Notes: a model not told the origin generated them from the sequence alone. A stretch of DNA of 31,570 nucleotides from Hungatella sp. UBA3147 (GCA_002365025.1 DEYX01000036.1:1-31570), one strand, 5' to 3'; counted from the stretch's first letter, positions 1-8,110 are shown. Program-made: numbers and translations.

Positions 1-239
1 ACGGTGGTGATCCTGTGACCGACCGCCTCCACCGCCAGCATCAGGCAGGATTTGACCGGCATGTCGTCAACCAATACCGTACAGGCGCCGCAATCTCCGT
101 TCTCGCAGCCGCTTTTGGCTCCGGTTAATGACAATTCCTCACGAAGAACATGAAGCAGAGTATAGGCTGGCTTAACCATAACGGCTTTCTCTTCACCATT
201 TACATTAAGAACTATAATACTATTACCTGATAAATGCAT
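1..239 (-). CDS. 2Fe-2S subunit of xanthine-dehydrogenase-type hydroxylase (3' end cut off)
   Basis: This is the N-terminal 79 residues of the small iron-sulfur subunit of a molybdenum hydroxylase; the gene runs off the left edge. The plant-ferredoxin-type 2Fe-2S site is visible as C45-x4-C50-x2-C53 (CENGDCGAC) with a fourth cysteine at C65. The family has a second, C-terminal 2Fe-2S domain that would lie outside the window. The subunit passes electrons from the molybdenum site to the FAD subunit. The ATG at 239 follows a GAGGG ribosome site and lies 24 bases after the stop of the FAD subunit gene, so it is the distal gene of the same operon. Too short to be in the ORF set; found by reading the reverse strand. 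The substrate (xanthine, hypoxanthine or another N-heterocycle) cannot be fixed from this piece. Confidence 0.9.
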   Translation of the reverse strand, partial: MHLSGNSIIVLNVNGEEKAVMVKPAYTLLHVLREELSLTGAKSGCENGDCGACTVLVDDMPVKSCLMLAVEAVGHRITT

Positions 240-263
240 ACAATCCCTCAATTCCTGAAAGGA

Positions 264-1115
264 TCATCCGATCTTTTCAAAATTATGAAACATATCCTGA
301 AGCATGTTTTCTAATACGAATTCTCTATACTCCCTGCTTCCTGACAAATCGCCTTTACAATCACTATGGGCCAAATTTATTATTTTTTTGATCTTCTGTT
401 CCATGTTGTATAATTTATGATTAATGATCCTTTCGGATAAAATAATTGGATGATCACCATATCCGGTAATCGCCGTTTTTATGGCCTTATTATTTTTCGA
501 TGCCACCATGGTGATCAATGGATAATCTATTTTCTCCTGCTTTGTCCTTTTTACATGATTGTAAGGGTAACTTAAATCATTTTCATCGATCAATATGGAT
601 ACCAGAAATTCTCCCTTTCTAAGCTGCAGCTTTCCATTGAATGCCTTTGAAAAAGGCAATTCAGCCAAACCGCTCCGTGTCATTACCTGCAAGGTGCAAT
701 CACTTATCATTAACGGTAAGGCTGCCTCACGGTACTTAATTGTGCCGGCCAGATTGCCGCCTATGGTGATCTTCCCCTGAATCGTATGGTCTGCAATTCT
801 TTTTATGGTTTTGGACAATAAGGGATATGCATTGTATTCCGCAATGTTTGTAAGGGTTTGCGCGGCTCCTATCCTGAATTTCCCGCCGCTCACCTCTAGC
901 TGGCTGCACTCGGGTATTCCTTTTAAATCAATGACCGAATCAAATTCTATCCCCCCTACCCTGGCCATACTGATAATTTCTGTTCCTCCCCCATAAAAAT
1001 GAGGTTTTTTATTATTAAGAAGCAGGTCTTGATAGTACTTAAATGCTTCATCCATGCTTTCTGGTTTATAATAATCAAAATCAAAAGGAATCATTGTTTC
1101 ATCCTTTCTCTCCAT
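264..1115 (-). CDS. FAD-binding subunit of xanthine-dehydrogenase-type hydroxylase
   Basis: The 283-residue product is the medium, FAD-binding subunit of a three-subunit molybdenum hydroxylase. The N-terminal half has the family FAD loops: YGGGTEI near residue 41 and IGGNLAGT near residue 118, in the PCMH-type fold; the C-terminal part corresponds to the CO-dehydrogenase flavoprotein C-terminal domain. It takes electrons from the 2Fe-2S subunit and passes them to an acceptor such as NAD. Its first 25 bases overlap the end of the molybdenum-subunit gene, pointing to translational coupling. The length is normal for the separate subunit form (about 280-300 residues). An ATG seven codons in (MIPFDFDYY, position 1094) is an alternative start and would nearly remove the overlap. 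Family assignment is firm; the electron acceptor is inferred. Confidence 0.9.
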   Translation of the reverse strand: MERKDETMIPFDFDYYKPESMDEAFKYYQDLLLNNKKPHFYGGGTEIISMARVGGIEFDSVIDLKGIPECSQLEVSGGKFRIGAAQTLTNIAEYNAYPLLSKTIKRIADHTIQGKITIGGNLAGTIKYREAALPLMISDCTLQVMTRSGLAELPFSKAFNGKLQLRKGEFLVSILIDENDLSYPYNHVKRTKQEKIDYPLITMVASKNNKAIKTAITGYGDHPIILSERIINHKLYNMEQKIKKIINLAHSDCKGDLSGSREYREFVLENMLQDMFHNFEKIG

Positions 1116-3415
1116 ATGAATTCAGGCGTAATGGGAAGCCGGTTTACATCAATATGAGCTGCCAATGATATAGCGTTAGCTAATGCGGCAGGTATTCCAA
1201 TAATGCCGTGCTCTGCAATGCCTCTGGCCCCAAAGGGCGCATCAATTTGAGGAGTTTCTACAAAATCAACCACATATTCCGGATTTTCACCATATCGGAT
1301 CATTTTATAGGTGCGAAAGCTTGTATCTTCTACAATACCATCCTCATCATAGACAAAATCCTCACTGGTACCCAGTCCCAGTCCCATACACATACCGCCC
1401 ATAACCACACCTCTTGCAGTTTTAGGATTTATGACCTTGCCCGCGTCAATCACAGTAACCGCTTTTAGCAGCCGGTAAGTGTGAAGCCTGGTATCATATT
1501 CAATTTCTACTGCCTGGGCTCCTACCGTCCAGCTACGGCCGGGTGTCCCCCGCCCCGACGCCTCATTAAGGGGCGTCAGATGATTCATGACATAGCTGCC
1601 CCGTCCAATCACAGGCCCTTTAAGAGAATTTCCGTTAGAAAATTTGTAACCTTTAACCAGGTCCTCGAACATGACATAACGCTCAGGATCATGTTTTACA
1701 TAAATCATCTTATTCTCAAAGTCCAGGTCTTCCGCCGGGCACCGCAAGGCAATGGATGCAAGACTCATCAGCTGGGATATGACATCATCTGCCGCATTCA
1801 ATACAGCCCGACCAACCAGAAAAGTTGTCATACTGGCAACGGTTTTCCATAAATACGGGGTTGACTGGGTATTTACATCCAGCTTAACATAAACGTCATT
1901 GACACTGATTCTCATTTTTTCCGCTAATATCTGTGCTGCCGTTGTCTTCATTCCGGGCCCTATCTCCGCAGCCCCGCAATCAAGATTTATGCTTCCGTCA
2001 GAATTAAAAGTTAAAACAGCGCTTGCGCCTGCATCTGTGGGGGTATCAGAGGTTTTGATCAGGCAGCTGATCCCCTTTGCTCTGACTAAACCGTTCTCTT
2101 CTGCGATGCGGGCACCTTCCTCCCAGTTAATGACTTTTTTCAGCCTTTCAAGGCATTCTGCTGCATTCCCTGTATTGCTGGCGGTGACTTTGACTTGGGT
2201 AGGAGTTAAATCGCCGGCTTGAACCAGGTTTATTAGCCTTAGCTGAAAAGGATCCAGCCCTGTTTCGAAAGCCAGTTTATCCATCATTCTTTCCAGACAA
2301 AAGGTATGTGCCTCATGACCGAACCCACGGAAAGAGGTTATATAGGGATGGTTAGTATAAACACTGTAGCAATCGCATTGAATATTTGGTATCCGGTAGG
2401 GCCCGGCACACTCCGCTGCGATTGCTTTCGTTATCTTTGGAGAAATATCAGAGTAAGCACCGGTATCTATCTGAAATGTCATTTCAGCCGCCATGATCTG
2501 TCCGCTTTTTTTCGCTCCGATCCTAATGGTTCCTTCCAACCCCAAATGGCATGGAGAAGTGACCATATCTTCTTCTCTAGTATTTGCCAGGTTGATCCAT
2601 TTTCCTTTAACATTCATCGCCGCAATTACTGCAAGCACCTCTTGCTGTATACATGTCTTTCCTCCAAATGCACCGCCAACGAATGGAACCTGGACTACAA
2701 TCTTTCCCTCCGGAATATTAAGATATTTACAGATTGATTCCTTGACCTCATAAGGAGCTTGGGAAGATGTCTTGATCTTTACACTGCCATCCGGCATGAA
2801 CATACAGTGGACCGCTCTTGTTTCCATGGCGGCGTGATCAGACTGGGGCAGTGAAAAACTGCCCTCTACAACAATTTCGCTATCCAGCCAGCCTTTCTGC
2901 ATATCACCTTTTCTGATTTTTTGATGATGGCAGATATTGGTTCCCTTTACAGGATAGACTTCCTCCGTAGCTTTTGTATATAGCATGAGAGGCTCATGAA
3001 TGATCACAGGATTCCTTTTGAATGCCTCTTTTATGGAATTCACAACCGGTAAAGGCTTATATTCTACAAGTATTTTTCTCACAGCCGCCTTTGCCTGCAT
3101 TTCATCATCTGCAACAACGATGGCAACCGGTTCCCCGTAGTAACGTACTTTATCTCTGGCTAAGGGAGGTCTGTCCTGAAGCATGGATCCACAGATAACC
3201 TGATGGTCATTTGCAGTAATGACCGCTTTTACCCCCGGCATAGCTGAAGCTTCCATGGTATCTATGGATATGATCTGGGCATGAGCATAAACGCTTGTTA
3301 ATAATCTGGCGTAGAGCATCGGCGAATCTGTTATATCATTTGTATACCTGGCTGCGCCTGTTACTTTATCTTTTGCCTCTTTCCTTACCGTGTTTTTTCC
3401 CAGCTGGGTTTCCAT
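1091..3415 (-). CDS. Molybdenum-cofactor subunit of xanthine-dehydrogenase-type hydroxylase
   Basis: The 774-residue product is the catalytic large subunit. The N-terminal aldehyde-oxidase/xanthine-dehydrogenase a/b hammerhead domain covers about residues 1-130, followed by the molybdopterin-binding domains. Family motifs visible are GGAFGGK near residue 250, the FRGFG segment near residue 365 that holds the substrate-contacting arginine, and a C-terminal GARGIAEHG segment carrying the expected active-site glutamate near residue 740. It hydroxylates purine-like heterocycles or aldehydes with water as oxygen source in the cytoplasm. A CAGGAGGC ribosome site sits just before the ATG, and the gene begins 20 bases after the small YIEGIA partner gene. 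Xanthine dehydrogenase is the best name, but other members (nicotinate, purine hydroxylase) share these motifs, so substrate is open. No selenium-labile feature can be judged from sequence. Confidence 0.9.
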   Translation of the reverse strand: METQLGKNTVRKEAKDKVTGAARYTNDITDSPMLYARLLTSVYAHAQIISIDTMEASAMPGVKAVITANDHQVICGSMLQDRPPLARDKVRYYGEPVAIVVADDEMQAKAAVRKILVEYKPLPVVNSIKEAFKRNPVIIHEPLMLYTKATEEVYPVKGTNICHHQKIRKGDMQKGWLDSEIVVEGSFSLPQSDHAAMETRAVHCMFMPDGSVKIKTSSQAPYEVKESICKYLNIPEGKIVVQVPFVGGAFGGKTCIQQEVLAVIAAMNVKGKWINLANTREEDMVTSPCHLGLEGTIRIGAKKSGQIMAAEMTFQIDTGAYSDISPKITKAIAAECAGPYRIPNIQCDCYSVYTNHPYITSFRGFGHEAHTFCLERMMDKLAFETGLDPFQLRLINLVQAGDLTPTQVKVTASNTGNAAECLERLKKVINWEEGARIAEENGLVRAKGISCLIKTSDTPTDAGASAVLTFNSDGSINLDCGAAEIGPGMKTTAAQILAEKMRISVNDVYVKLDVNTQSTPYLWKTVASMTTFLVGRAVLNAADDVISQLMSLASIALRCPAEDLDFENKMIYVKHDPERYVMFEDLVKGYKFSNGNSLKGPVIGRGSYVMNHLTPLNEASGRGTPGRSWTVGAQAVEIEYDTRLHTYRLLKAVTVIDAGKVINPKTARGVVMGGMCMGLGLGTSEDFVYDEDGIVEDTSFRTYKMIRYGENPEYVVDFVETPQIDAPFGARGIAEHGIIGIPAALANAISLAAHIDVNRLPITPEFIWRERMKQ

Positions 3416-3435
3416 TGACTGCCTCCTGCAAAATT

Positions 3436-3627
3436 CTACCTGCTGATTAATACATGATCACCGTTTTTCAGCTGAACCACATCCGCCCGAAGAGCTTTTC
3501 CTAAATCAGTCAGACATATTTCCCGCTCTTTGGAATCCGGGATATAAAGGGTCAAAGGATCGCCTGATATGATTCTTTCTTTGTTATCTGTTATATAAAC
3601 CATTATCTCCGGATTACTCTTCCCCAT
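3436..3627 (-). CDS. Small partner protein of YIEGIA (capping-complex-subunit type)
   Basis: A 63-residue soluble protein without membrane segment or signal peptide, rich in beta-prone stretches (VYITDNKERI, LTLYIPDSKE). Its ATG has a strong AGGAGGG ribosome site seven bases upstream and the gene overlaps the end of the YIEGIA gene by 14 bases, so the two are translated as a pair. I recall databases labelling the small gene beside YIEGIA as 'capping complex subunit for YIEGIA'; that name is from memory and rests here on position, size and composition rather than a search. Function in this organism is unknown. The next gene, the molybdenum subunit, starts only 20 bases downstream, an unusual neighbour for this pair. 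Confidence 0.7.
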   Translation of the reverse strand: MGKSNPEIMVYITDNKERIISGDPLTLYIPDSKEREICLTDLGKALRADVVQLKNGDHVLISR

Positions 3628-4534
3628 TGATACTCCCTCCTATATCTATATCCATTATTGTAGTGATTTTTCTGCTGCTTTCCAGTACAGGCGTCTTTTT
3701 GATTACGTCTATAATGGCATCAGGATCACGGATAATCGGAACAAAAGCCAATAACAACGCTCCATTTGTATAATTTTTCCGGGTAAAACTGTACCGCTTT
3801 ACCCCAAAGGTCCGGGTAGCCTCAAAAAGCATTGCCTGCCTCTGCCCATAATTCTCAATCGTGATTCTGAATTTATCATTTTTGGGCTCTATAACAATGC
3901 CGATCCCTTCTTTTAAAAACAAATCCCGGCTTCTCTCAGTTCCCAGTACATTGGTAACAAACATGCCATTTACAAACAGATCCGAATGGTCTATGGTTAT
4001 TTTTCCTTCTCTTATGTTGCAGATGTCACCGATGCATTTGCCTTTTGTTATTCTTGTCAGGAAATAAATCATACCAAAACCGCTGGCTGCGGCACCTATC
4101 ATGTTTATGACCAGACTGTCAACAGATACAATACTTAAAACCAATACTACAAACAGGGAAGTAAGCAGAGATAAATAATTTCTGGATTCATAGGTTTTGG
4201 CAATGCCATCAATATAGGCAGCCCCTCTTTTTGAATATTCCGTTTTTTCCAGATCCTCAAGGCTTTCTTTTTCTGTTTTTCTCACATCCCGGAAATGCTG
4301 GATGGCTAAGGCAATAAAAGTTACGGCCGTAAATTCTTTATTTAACAGGGAGGGAATTGCAACAGCCCCCAAAAAAGAAGCCAGAATGCCTATCACAATG
4401 CAAATAAAGCCACCGGTAGGATAACTGGGATTTTGGCGGGTATCAATACGAAGTGTAATAGCCCGCGCAATGGTACCCATTACTATACCGCACAAAATGA
4501 TGAAAAGATCGTGAAATGCCAGTGTTTTTTCCAT
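3614..4534 (-). CDS. YIEGIA-family membrane protein
   Basis: The 306-residue protein carries the family hallmark as YIDGIA at residues 107-112. Hydrophobic segments lie at about residues 9-27, 41-63, 66-80, 118-138 and 140-162, so the N-terminal half is membrane-embedded and the C-terminal 130 residues form a soluble domain. YIEGIA proteins are restricted to endospore formers and are linked to sporulation; the biochemical role is not settled to my knowledge. A sigma-F/G-like promoter lies upstream (4591-4618), consistent with forespore expression. The ATG at 4534 has only a weak ribosome site; a seven-codon open frame (4542-4565) with a GGAG site ends seven bases before it, which may couple translation. 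It is the first gene of a run continuing through its small partner into the hydroxylase subunits. Confidence 0.82.
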   Translation of the reverse strand: MEKTLAFHDLFIILCGIVMGTIARAITLRIDTRQNPSYPTGGFICIVIGILASFLGAVAIPSLLNKEFTAVTFIALAIQHFRDVRKTEKESLEDLEKTEYSKRGAAYIDGIAKTYESRNYLSLLTSLFVVLVLSIVSVDSLVINMIGAAASGFGMIYFLTRITKGKCIGDICNIREGKITIDHSDLFVNGMFVTNVLGTERSRDLFLKEGIGIVIEPKNDKFRITIENYGQRQAMLFEATRTFGVKRYSFTRKNYTNGALLLAFVPIIRDPDAIIDVIKKTPVLESSRKITTIMDIDIGGSINGEE

Positions 4535-4590
4535 ATTTTTATCATGGTATCACTCGTGAAACCATATTTCTCCAATCCTTATTTTGGTCT

Positions 4591-4618
4591 ATTATCTCCT
4601 TTTTATCTTACAATATGC
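4591..4618 (-). promoter_or_regulatory. Candidate forespore (sigma-F/G-type) promoter of the YIEGIA operon
   Basis: On the minus strand GCATA (4614-4618) is followed after 14 bases by GGAGATAAT (4591-4599). These match the Bacillus sigma-F pattern GYWTA and GGNNANANT, whose usual spacing is about 15; overlapping sigma-G recognition is common. The predicted start near 4584 leaves a leader of about 50 bases. Pattern match by eye only. Confidence 0.45.
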
Positions 4619-4667
4619 AAAAAACAAGCGGCGGCTTTGAAATAGAAATTCAAAGCCGCCGCTTGTT
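4619..4667 (-). terminator. Rho-independent terminator of the rpiR operon
   Basis: A perfect 19-base-pair stem (arms 4623-4641 and 4649-4667, seven-base loop), GC-rich in the middle, is followed on the minus strand by six T residues. It ends the PTS-nanE-rpiR transcript just before the YIEGIA promoter. Confidence 0.92.
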
Positions 4668-4704
4668 TCCATATGAGAGAATCTGCTGCTTATTATGCAG
4701 CGGG

Positions 4705-5517
4705 CTATTTTAAATGAGACTGTTTGACAATGGTTTCTACCGTAATATTCATCTTTTTCTTTCGGGCCTCATCCTTTAGAAGAATCAGACAAAGAAGATC
4801 GATCGTATAAAGAGTAGATAACTGACTGTTTACAAACCTTTCCTGATCAACAAACAGAGGATTTACTACAGGAAAACAAAAATCAGCGCACTGTGCAATC
4901 GTGCTGTCGGTAAAACTGGTCAGACCGATGAGCTTAGCTCCATTTTGTTTTGCCGCCCTGACAGCATTGATTACTTCCGCGGTTTCACCGGATATGGAAA
5001 TTGCAATTACCAGATCACCGGGGCCTAAAATTGAGCTGTATATTACCATCAAATGAGAATCTGTTACACTCTGTACATGAAATCCCATACGGGACAGGCG
5101 GAGCATAGTCTCACAGGCAGTCAGCCCCGATGATCCCACTCCGAATATATAGATATTTCCTGCCGCTGCAATCTGGTCAGCCAGGTACTCCAATGCCTTT
5201 CTATCTATCATCTGATTGGAATGTTCAATTACGGTCTTATAAAAATCATAAACCTGAGAAACTAGATCGTCTGAGTGAGCAATCTTATTTCCTGCCCCTG
5301 CGCTGCCAAGCTGGATTTTCAGTTCTGCAAAAGACTTTTGTCCTACCTTTTTGCAGAAACGGGTAATTGTACCGTCAGAAACCCCCACGGTAGCTGCAAG
5401 GACAGAGATATTCATATTCCGAATATTATTGCCTTCCTTCAAAATGTAATCAGCGATACTTCGTTCTTTATCAGTAAACGTATTATATTTCTTTTGAATT
5501 GATGAAAGAATATCCAT
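4705..5517 (-). CDS. MurR/RpiR-family transcriptional regulator (HTH + SIS)
   Basis: The 270-residue protein has an N-terminal HTH_6 DNA-binding domain (about residues 1-75, with SVLAATVGVSDGTITRFCKK as the helix-turn-helix) and a C-terminal SIS sugar-phosphate-isomerase-fold domain (about 110-250; IYIFGVGSSGLTA and ISISGETAEVI are the phosphosugar-binding loops). Such proteins sense sugar phosphates. It is the last gene after the EIICB permease and NanE, so it probably controls that module in response to an amino-sugar phosphate such as ManNAc-6-P or GlcNAc-6-P; that ligand is inferred from neighbours. The ATG follows AGAGGT at good spacing. A 128-base gap to nanE contains a possible separate promoter (5584-5612). 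Whether it represses or activates cannot be told. Confidence 0.88.
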   Translation of the reverse strand: MDILSSIQKKYNTFTDKERSIADYILKEGNNIRNMNISVLAATVGVSDGTITRFCKKVGQKSFAELKIQLGSAGAGNKIAHSDDLVSQVYDFYKTVIEHSNQMIDRKALEYLADQIAAAGNIYIFGVGSSGLTACETMLRLSRMGFHVQSVTDSHLMVIYSSILGPGDLVIAISISGETAEVINAVRAAKQNGAKLIGLTSFTDSTIAQCADFCFPVVNPLFVDQERFVNSQLSTLYTIDLLCLILLKDEARKKKMNITVETIVKQSHLK

Positions 5518-5583
5518 ATTGTACCTCTTATACTTTCGTCTTTAATTTGTGAAAAACTGAACCCATATTAATAAAGTGTTCTT

Positions 5584-5612
5584 ATTATATCACCTTTTAA
5601 TAAAAACGAAAA
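5584..5612 (-). promoter_or_regulatory. Possible internal promoter of the rpiR gene
   Basis: Minus-strand TATAAT (5584-5589) has a 17-base spacer to TTTTCG (5607-5612), a poor -35 match. It lies in the 128-base gap between nanE and the regulator gene and could give separate expression. Confidence 0.35.
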
Positions 5613-5645
5613 GATTTTAGAGGAAACAGAAAGGGAGGAATCTTT

Positions 5646-6293
5646 TTAACTGAAAACCTTTGATACTGCCTCGGCAAATCCACGTGTGATGCATTGGGGG
5701 CGTGTAATTGCAGTTCCCACAACGACTGCATAAGCTCCTGATTCAATCGCCTTTGCCGCCTGCTCCGGGGTGCTGAAATTTCCTTCTGCAATTACTGGGT
5801 GCTTACATTTCGCAATCAAAGACTGAAGCACTTTAAATTTATCCAGTCCTTGAGACTGAGGCGTATATCCCAGCAATGTCAGGCCCACAAAATCAAAACC
5901 AATCTCGTCAGCACGCAGCCCCTCTTCTTCCGTTGAAATGTCAGCCATAAATTTTTGATGAGGATATTTTTCATGCAGCTTATATAGAAAATTCACATCC
6001 TGATTTATGGTAGCATCTACGGCGACTACATCAACACCGGTCCGAACCAGTGCATCTACCTCTGCAAATGTGGGTGTGATATAAGGTTTGCCTTCCTCAT
6101 ATACCTTTTTGATAATTCCGATAATCGGAAGATCCACATGTTTCTTGATTTCCTCAATATCTTCCACGCTGTTTGCACGAATACCGACTGCGCCTCCTTC
6201 TTTTGCTGCCAGAGCCATACGCCCCATGATAAATGAACTGTGCAGGGGTTCCTCCGGAAGCGCCTGACAGGATACAATTAAACCTCTATTCAT
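5646..6293 (-). CDS. nanE: N-acetylmannosamine-6-phosphate 2-epimerase
   Basis: The 215-residue protein is a NanE TIM barrel converting ManNAc-6-P to GlcNAc-6-P. The signature N-terminus GLIVSCQALPEEPLH, the central DISTEEEG segment and the C-terminal phosphate-binding GAYAVVVGTAITRP are all present. In the family a glutamate/lysine pair catalyses C2 epimerisation; IIGIIKK and the TPTFAEVDAL segment correspond. Length is usual (about 215-235). The gene follows the EIICB permease by 15 bases and precedes the RpiR regulator, so imported sugar phosphate probably reaches it directly. No sialate lyase (nanA), ManNAc kinase (nanK), nagA or nagB lies nearby, which favours PTS uptake of free ManNAc over sialic acid breakdown, though those genes may lie elsewhere. 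Confidence 0.93.
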   Translation of the reverse strand: MNRGLIVSCQALPEEPLHSSFIMGRMALAAKEGGAVGIRANSVEDIEEIKKHVDLPIIGIIKKVYEEGKPYITPTFAEVDALVRTGVDVVAVDATINQDVNFLYKLHEKYPHQKFMADISTEEEGLRADEIGFDFVGLTLLGYTPQSQGLDKFKVLQSLIAKCKHPVIAEGNFSTPEQAAKAIESGAYAVVVGTAITRPQCITRGFAEAVSKVFS

Positions 6294-6308
6294 AAGTATT
6301 ACATCTCC

Positions 6309-7802
6309 CTAATCTTCGCCAATTATGTCGTTTATTTTTGATTTTATCAGATCTGCTTTCGCACCAAATATTGCCTGAATACCACCTTTCACTTCCAATA
6401 CGGCCGTTGCGCCTTCCCGTTTTATAGCCTCTTTGTCAACCTTGGTAATATCCTTTACCGCTACACGCAGACGGGTGATACAAGCATCACAATCTTCAAT
6501 ATTTTCCTTACCGCCCAGAGCCGCCAGTACACGAACCGCCGTTTCAGCAATTGTACCCTTTGTCTCTACATTTACCTCATCTTCTTCTCCTACCTCGCGT
6601 CCTGGAGTCGGAATGTTAAACTTTGTGATCAGGAAACGGAACAGCACATAATAAAGAACCGCCCAGAATACTCCCACCACTACCACATAGATCCAGTGAG
6701 TCCTTGCATTGCCCTGAAGAACTCCAAATAAGGTAAAATCAATGATTCCACCGGAAAATGTGTTGCCGATACGTACACTTAAAAGATCGGCAATCGCAAA
6801 AGAGAGACCATCTAAAAATGCATGAATCACATACAGCCAAGGAGCTACAAACAGAAACATGAATTCAATGGGTTCCGTAATACCGGTTAAAAATGATGTA
6901 AGTGCTGCAGAGAAGAATAAACCGAATACTAATTTACGGCGTTTTTGGGGAACACAATGATACATCGCAAGGCATGCAGCCGGTAAGCCAAAAATCATCG
7001 TATCAAAACGGCCTGCAAAGAACCGTGTACCCTCTGTATACATTCCTGTAAAATTAGGATCAGCCAGCTGGGCAAAGAATATCTTTTGAGCACCTGCAAT
7101 CTCCTGGCCGGCCACAGTAGCAACTCCGCCTAATTCCGTATACCAGAACATAGGGTAAATCATATGATGCAGGCCCACTGCACCACAAAGCCTCATCAAA
7201 AATCCATACAGGAAAGTTCCAAAAACTCCCATACTTGCAATGGTCTGGCCGCTGGAAATCAATAATGACTGAAAAGGAGGCCAAATCAGAAAAAATATTG
7301 CGCCGATAAAAATTGCTGCAAAAGAGGATATAATCGGTATAAAACGTGATCCTCCGAAAAATCCCAGAAACGGTGGCAGCTGTATATCACGGTACCGGTT
7401 ATGAAAATAGGTAACCATACAACCAATAACAATAGAGCCTACTACTCCGGTATCAATTGTGTTTCCATCCGGTTTAAAGACTGACAGCAGTGCACCGATC
7501 GATGCATTCATAACAAGAAACGCAACCGTTGCTGCCAGACCCGCCGTTCCTTTATCTTTTTTTGCAAGCCCCACTGCCAGACCAATACACATGATTAATG
7601 ACAGATTTCCAAACACCACTTCTCCCGCCTTGCTCATAACAGTAAATATTGCCTGCAGGGCAAAAATGTTCAAAAATGGATAGGCTGCGATCGTGTTTGG
7701 ATTGGACATTGCCCCACCGATTCCTAACAGGAGACCTGCTGCCGGAAGAATGGCAATCGGTAACATAAATGCCTTACCTAATTTTTGAAGCTGCTTAAAC
7801 AT
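6309..7802 (-). CDS. PTS permease EIICB, glucose/N-acetyl-hexosamine family
   Basis: The 497-residue protein fuses a membrane EIIC domain (about residues 1-380, roughly ten hydrophobic segments, with the family segment FLTGITEPIEFMFLF) to a cytoplasmic EIIB domain (about 410-497) with the phosphorylated cysteine in CDACITRLRV. No EIIA domain is attached, so phosphate must come from an EIIA encoded elsewhere. The glucose superfamily includes glucose, GlcNAc, MurNAc and maltose carriers; linkage to nanE suggests ManNAc or a related amino sugar (inference). The longer frame reaches 7856, but AAGGAGGAGGT sits eight bases before the ATG at 7802, giving MFKQLQKLGK, the usual N-terminus, so that start is chosen. 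A near-consensus promoter lies at 7875-7903. Confidence 0.9.
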   Translation of the reverse strand: MFKQLQKLGKAFMLPIAILPAAGLLLGIGGAMSNPNTIAAYPFLNIFALQAIFTVMSKAGEVVFGNLSLIMCIGLAVGLAKKDKGTAGLAATVAFLVMNASIGALLSVFKPDGNTIDTGVVGSIVIGCMVTYFHNRYRDIQLPPFLGFFGGSRFIPIISSFAAIFIGAIFFLIWPPFQSLLISSGQTIASMGVFGTFLYGFLMRLCGAVGLHHMIYPMFWYTELGGVATVAGQEIAGAQKIFFAQLADPNFTGMYTEGTRFFAGRFDTMIFGLPAACLAMYHCVPQKRRKLVFGLFFSAALTSFLTGITEPIEFMFLFVAPWLYVIHAFLDGLSFAIADLLSVRIGNTFSGGIIDFTLFGVLQGNARTHWIYVVVVGVFWAVLYYVLFRFLITKFNIPTPGREVGEEDEVNVETKGTIAETAVRVLAALGGKENIEDCDACITRLRVAVKDITKVDKEAIKREGATAVLEVKGGIQAIFGAKADLIKSKINDIIGED

Positions 7803-7874
7803 AAAATATACCTCCTCCTTGGGCGCATATTGTACAAGTAATGTTTCAATATGCATTTCTTTTTGGTTAATTTC

Positions 7875-7903
7875 ATTATATTTTATAAAATTATTTTAGT
7901 CAA
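7875..7903 (-). promoter_or_regulatory. Sigma-A promoter of the PTS-nanE-rpiR operon
   Basis: Minus-strand TTGACT (7898-7903) and TATAAT (7875-7880) are exactly 17 bases apart. Transcription would begin near 7868, leaving about 66 bases of leader before the ATG at 7802 and almost none before the alternative start at 7856. The flanking sequence is extremely AT-rich. Confidence 0.8.
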
Positions 7904-8092
7904 TAACTTTTTAATAATAATTATTTTAATTAAACAAAAATAATAATTCGAATGCTTCAGCAGATATTGCAGCAGTTAAGGGTATTATGTGATATGTCAC
8001 AAGAACAATGGTATGTGGGGAGAAACTGGCTGGAGATAGCCATTTACGATACTGCTCCATGAATATAAAGCAGTGGAAAAATGTGTTATTTA
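7904..8092. other. Gene-free stretch upstream of the PTS operon
   Basis: No coding frame is supported here. Directly upstream of the -35 box (7904-7955) is an AT-only block with repeated AATAATAATT elements that could be an UP element or RpiR operator. At 7988-8001 there is TGTGA-n4-TCACA, an inverted repeat resembling a Crp/Fnr-family half-site pair but with four rather than six central bases. Nothing further is recognised. Confidence 0.4.
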
Positions 8093-8110
8093 CCGGGGCC
8101 ATCGCCCCGG
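8093..8110 (-). terminator. GC hairpin downstream of tdk
   Basis: CCGGGGC and GCCCCGG form a seven-base-pair stem with a CATC (plus-strand) loop, 29 bases after the thymidine kinase stop codon. The T-run after it on the minus strand is interrupted (TAAATAACACATTTTT), so it is a weak intrinsic terminator at best. Confidence 0.55.

Noticed and set aside
1208..2753. Several plus-strand open frames opposite the molybdenum subunit gene
   Set aside because: They lack ribosome sites and family motifs, and the minus strand carries an unbroken 774-residue enzyme with all expected motifs.
4680..4704. Short GCTGC/GCAGC hairpin after the rpiR stop as a terminator
   Set aside because: It is small and has no T-run; the 19-base-pair hairpin just beyond is the evident terminator.
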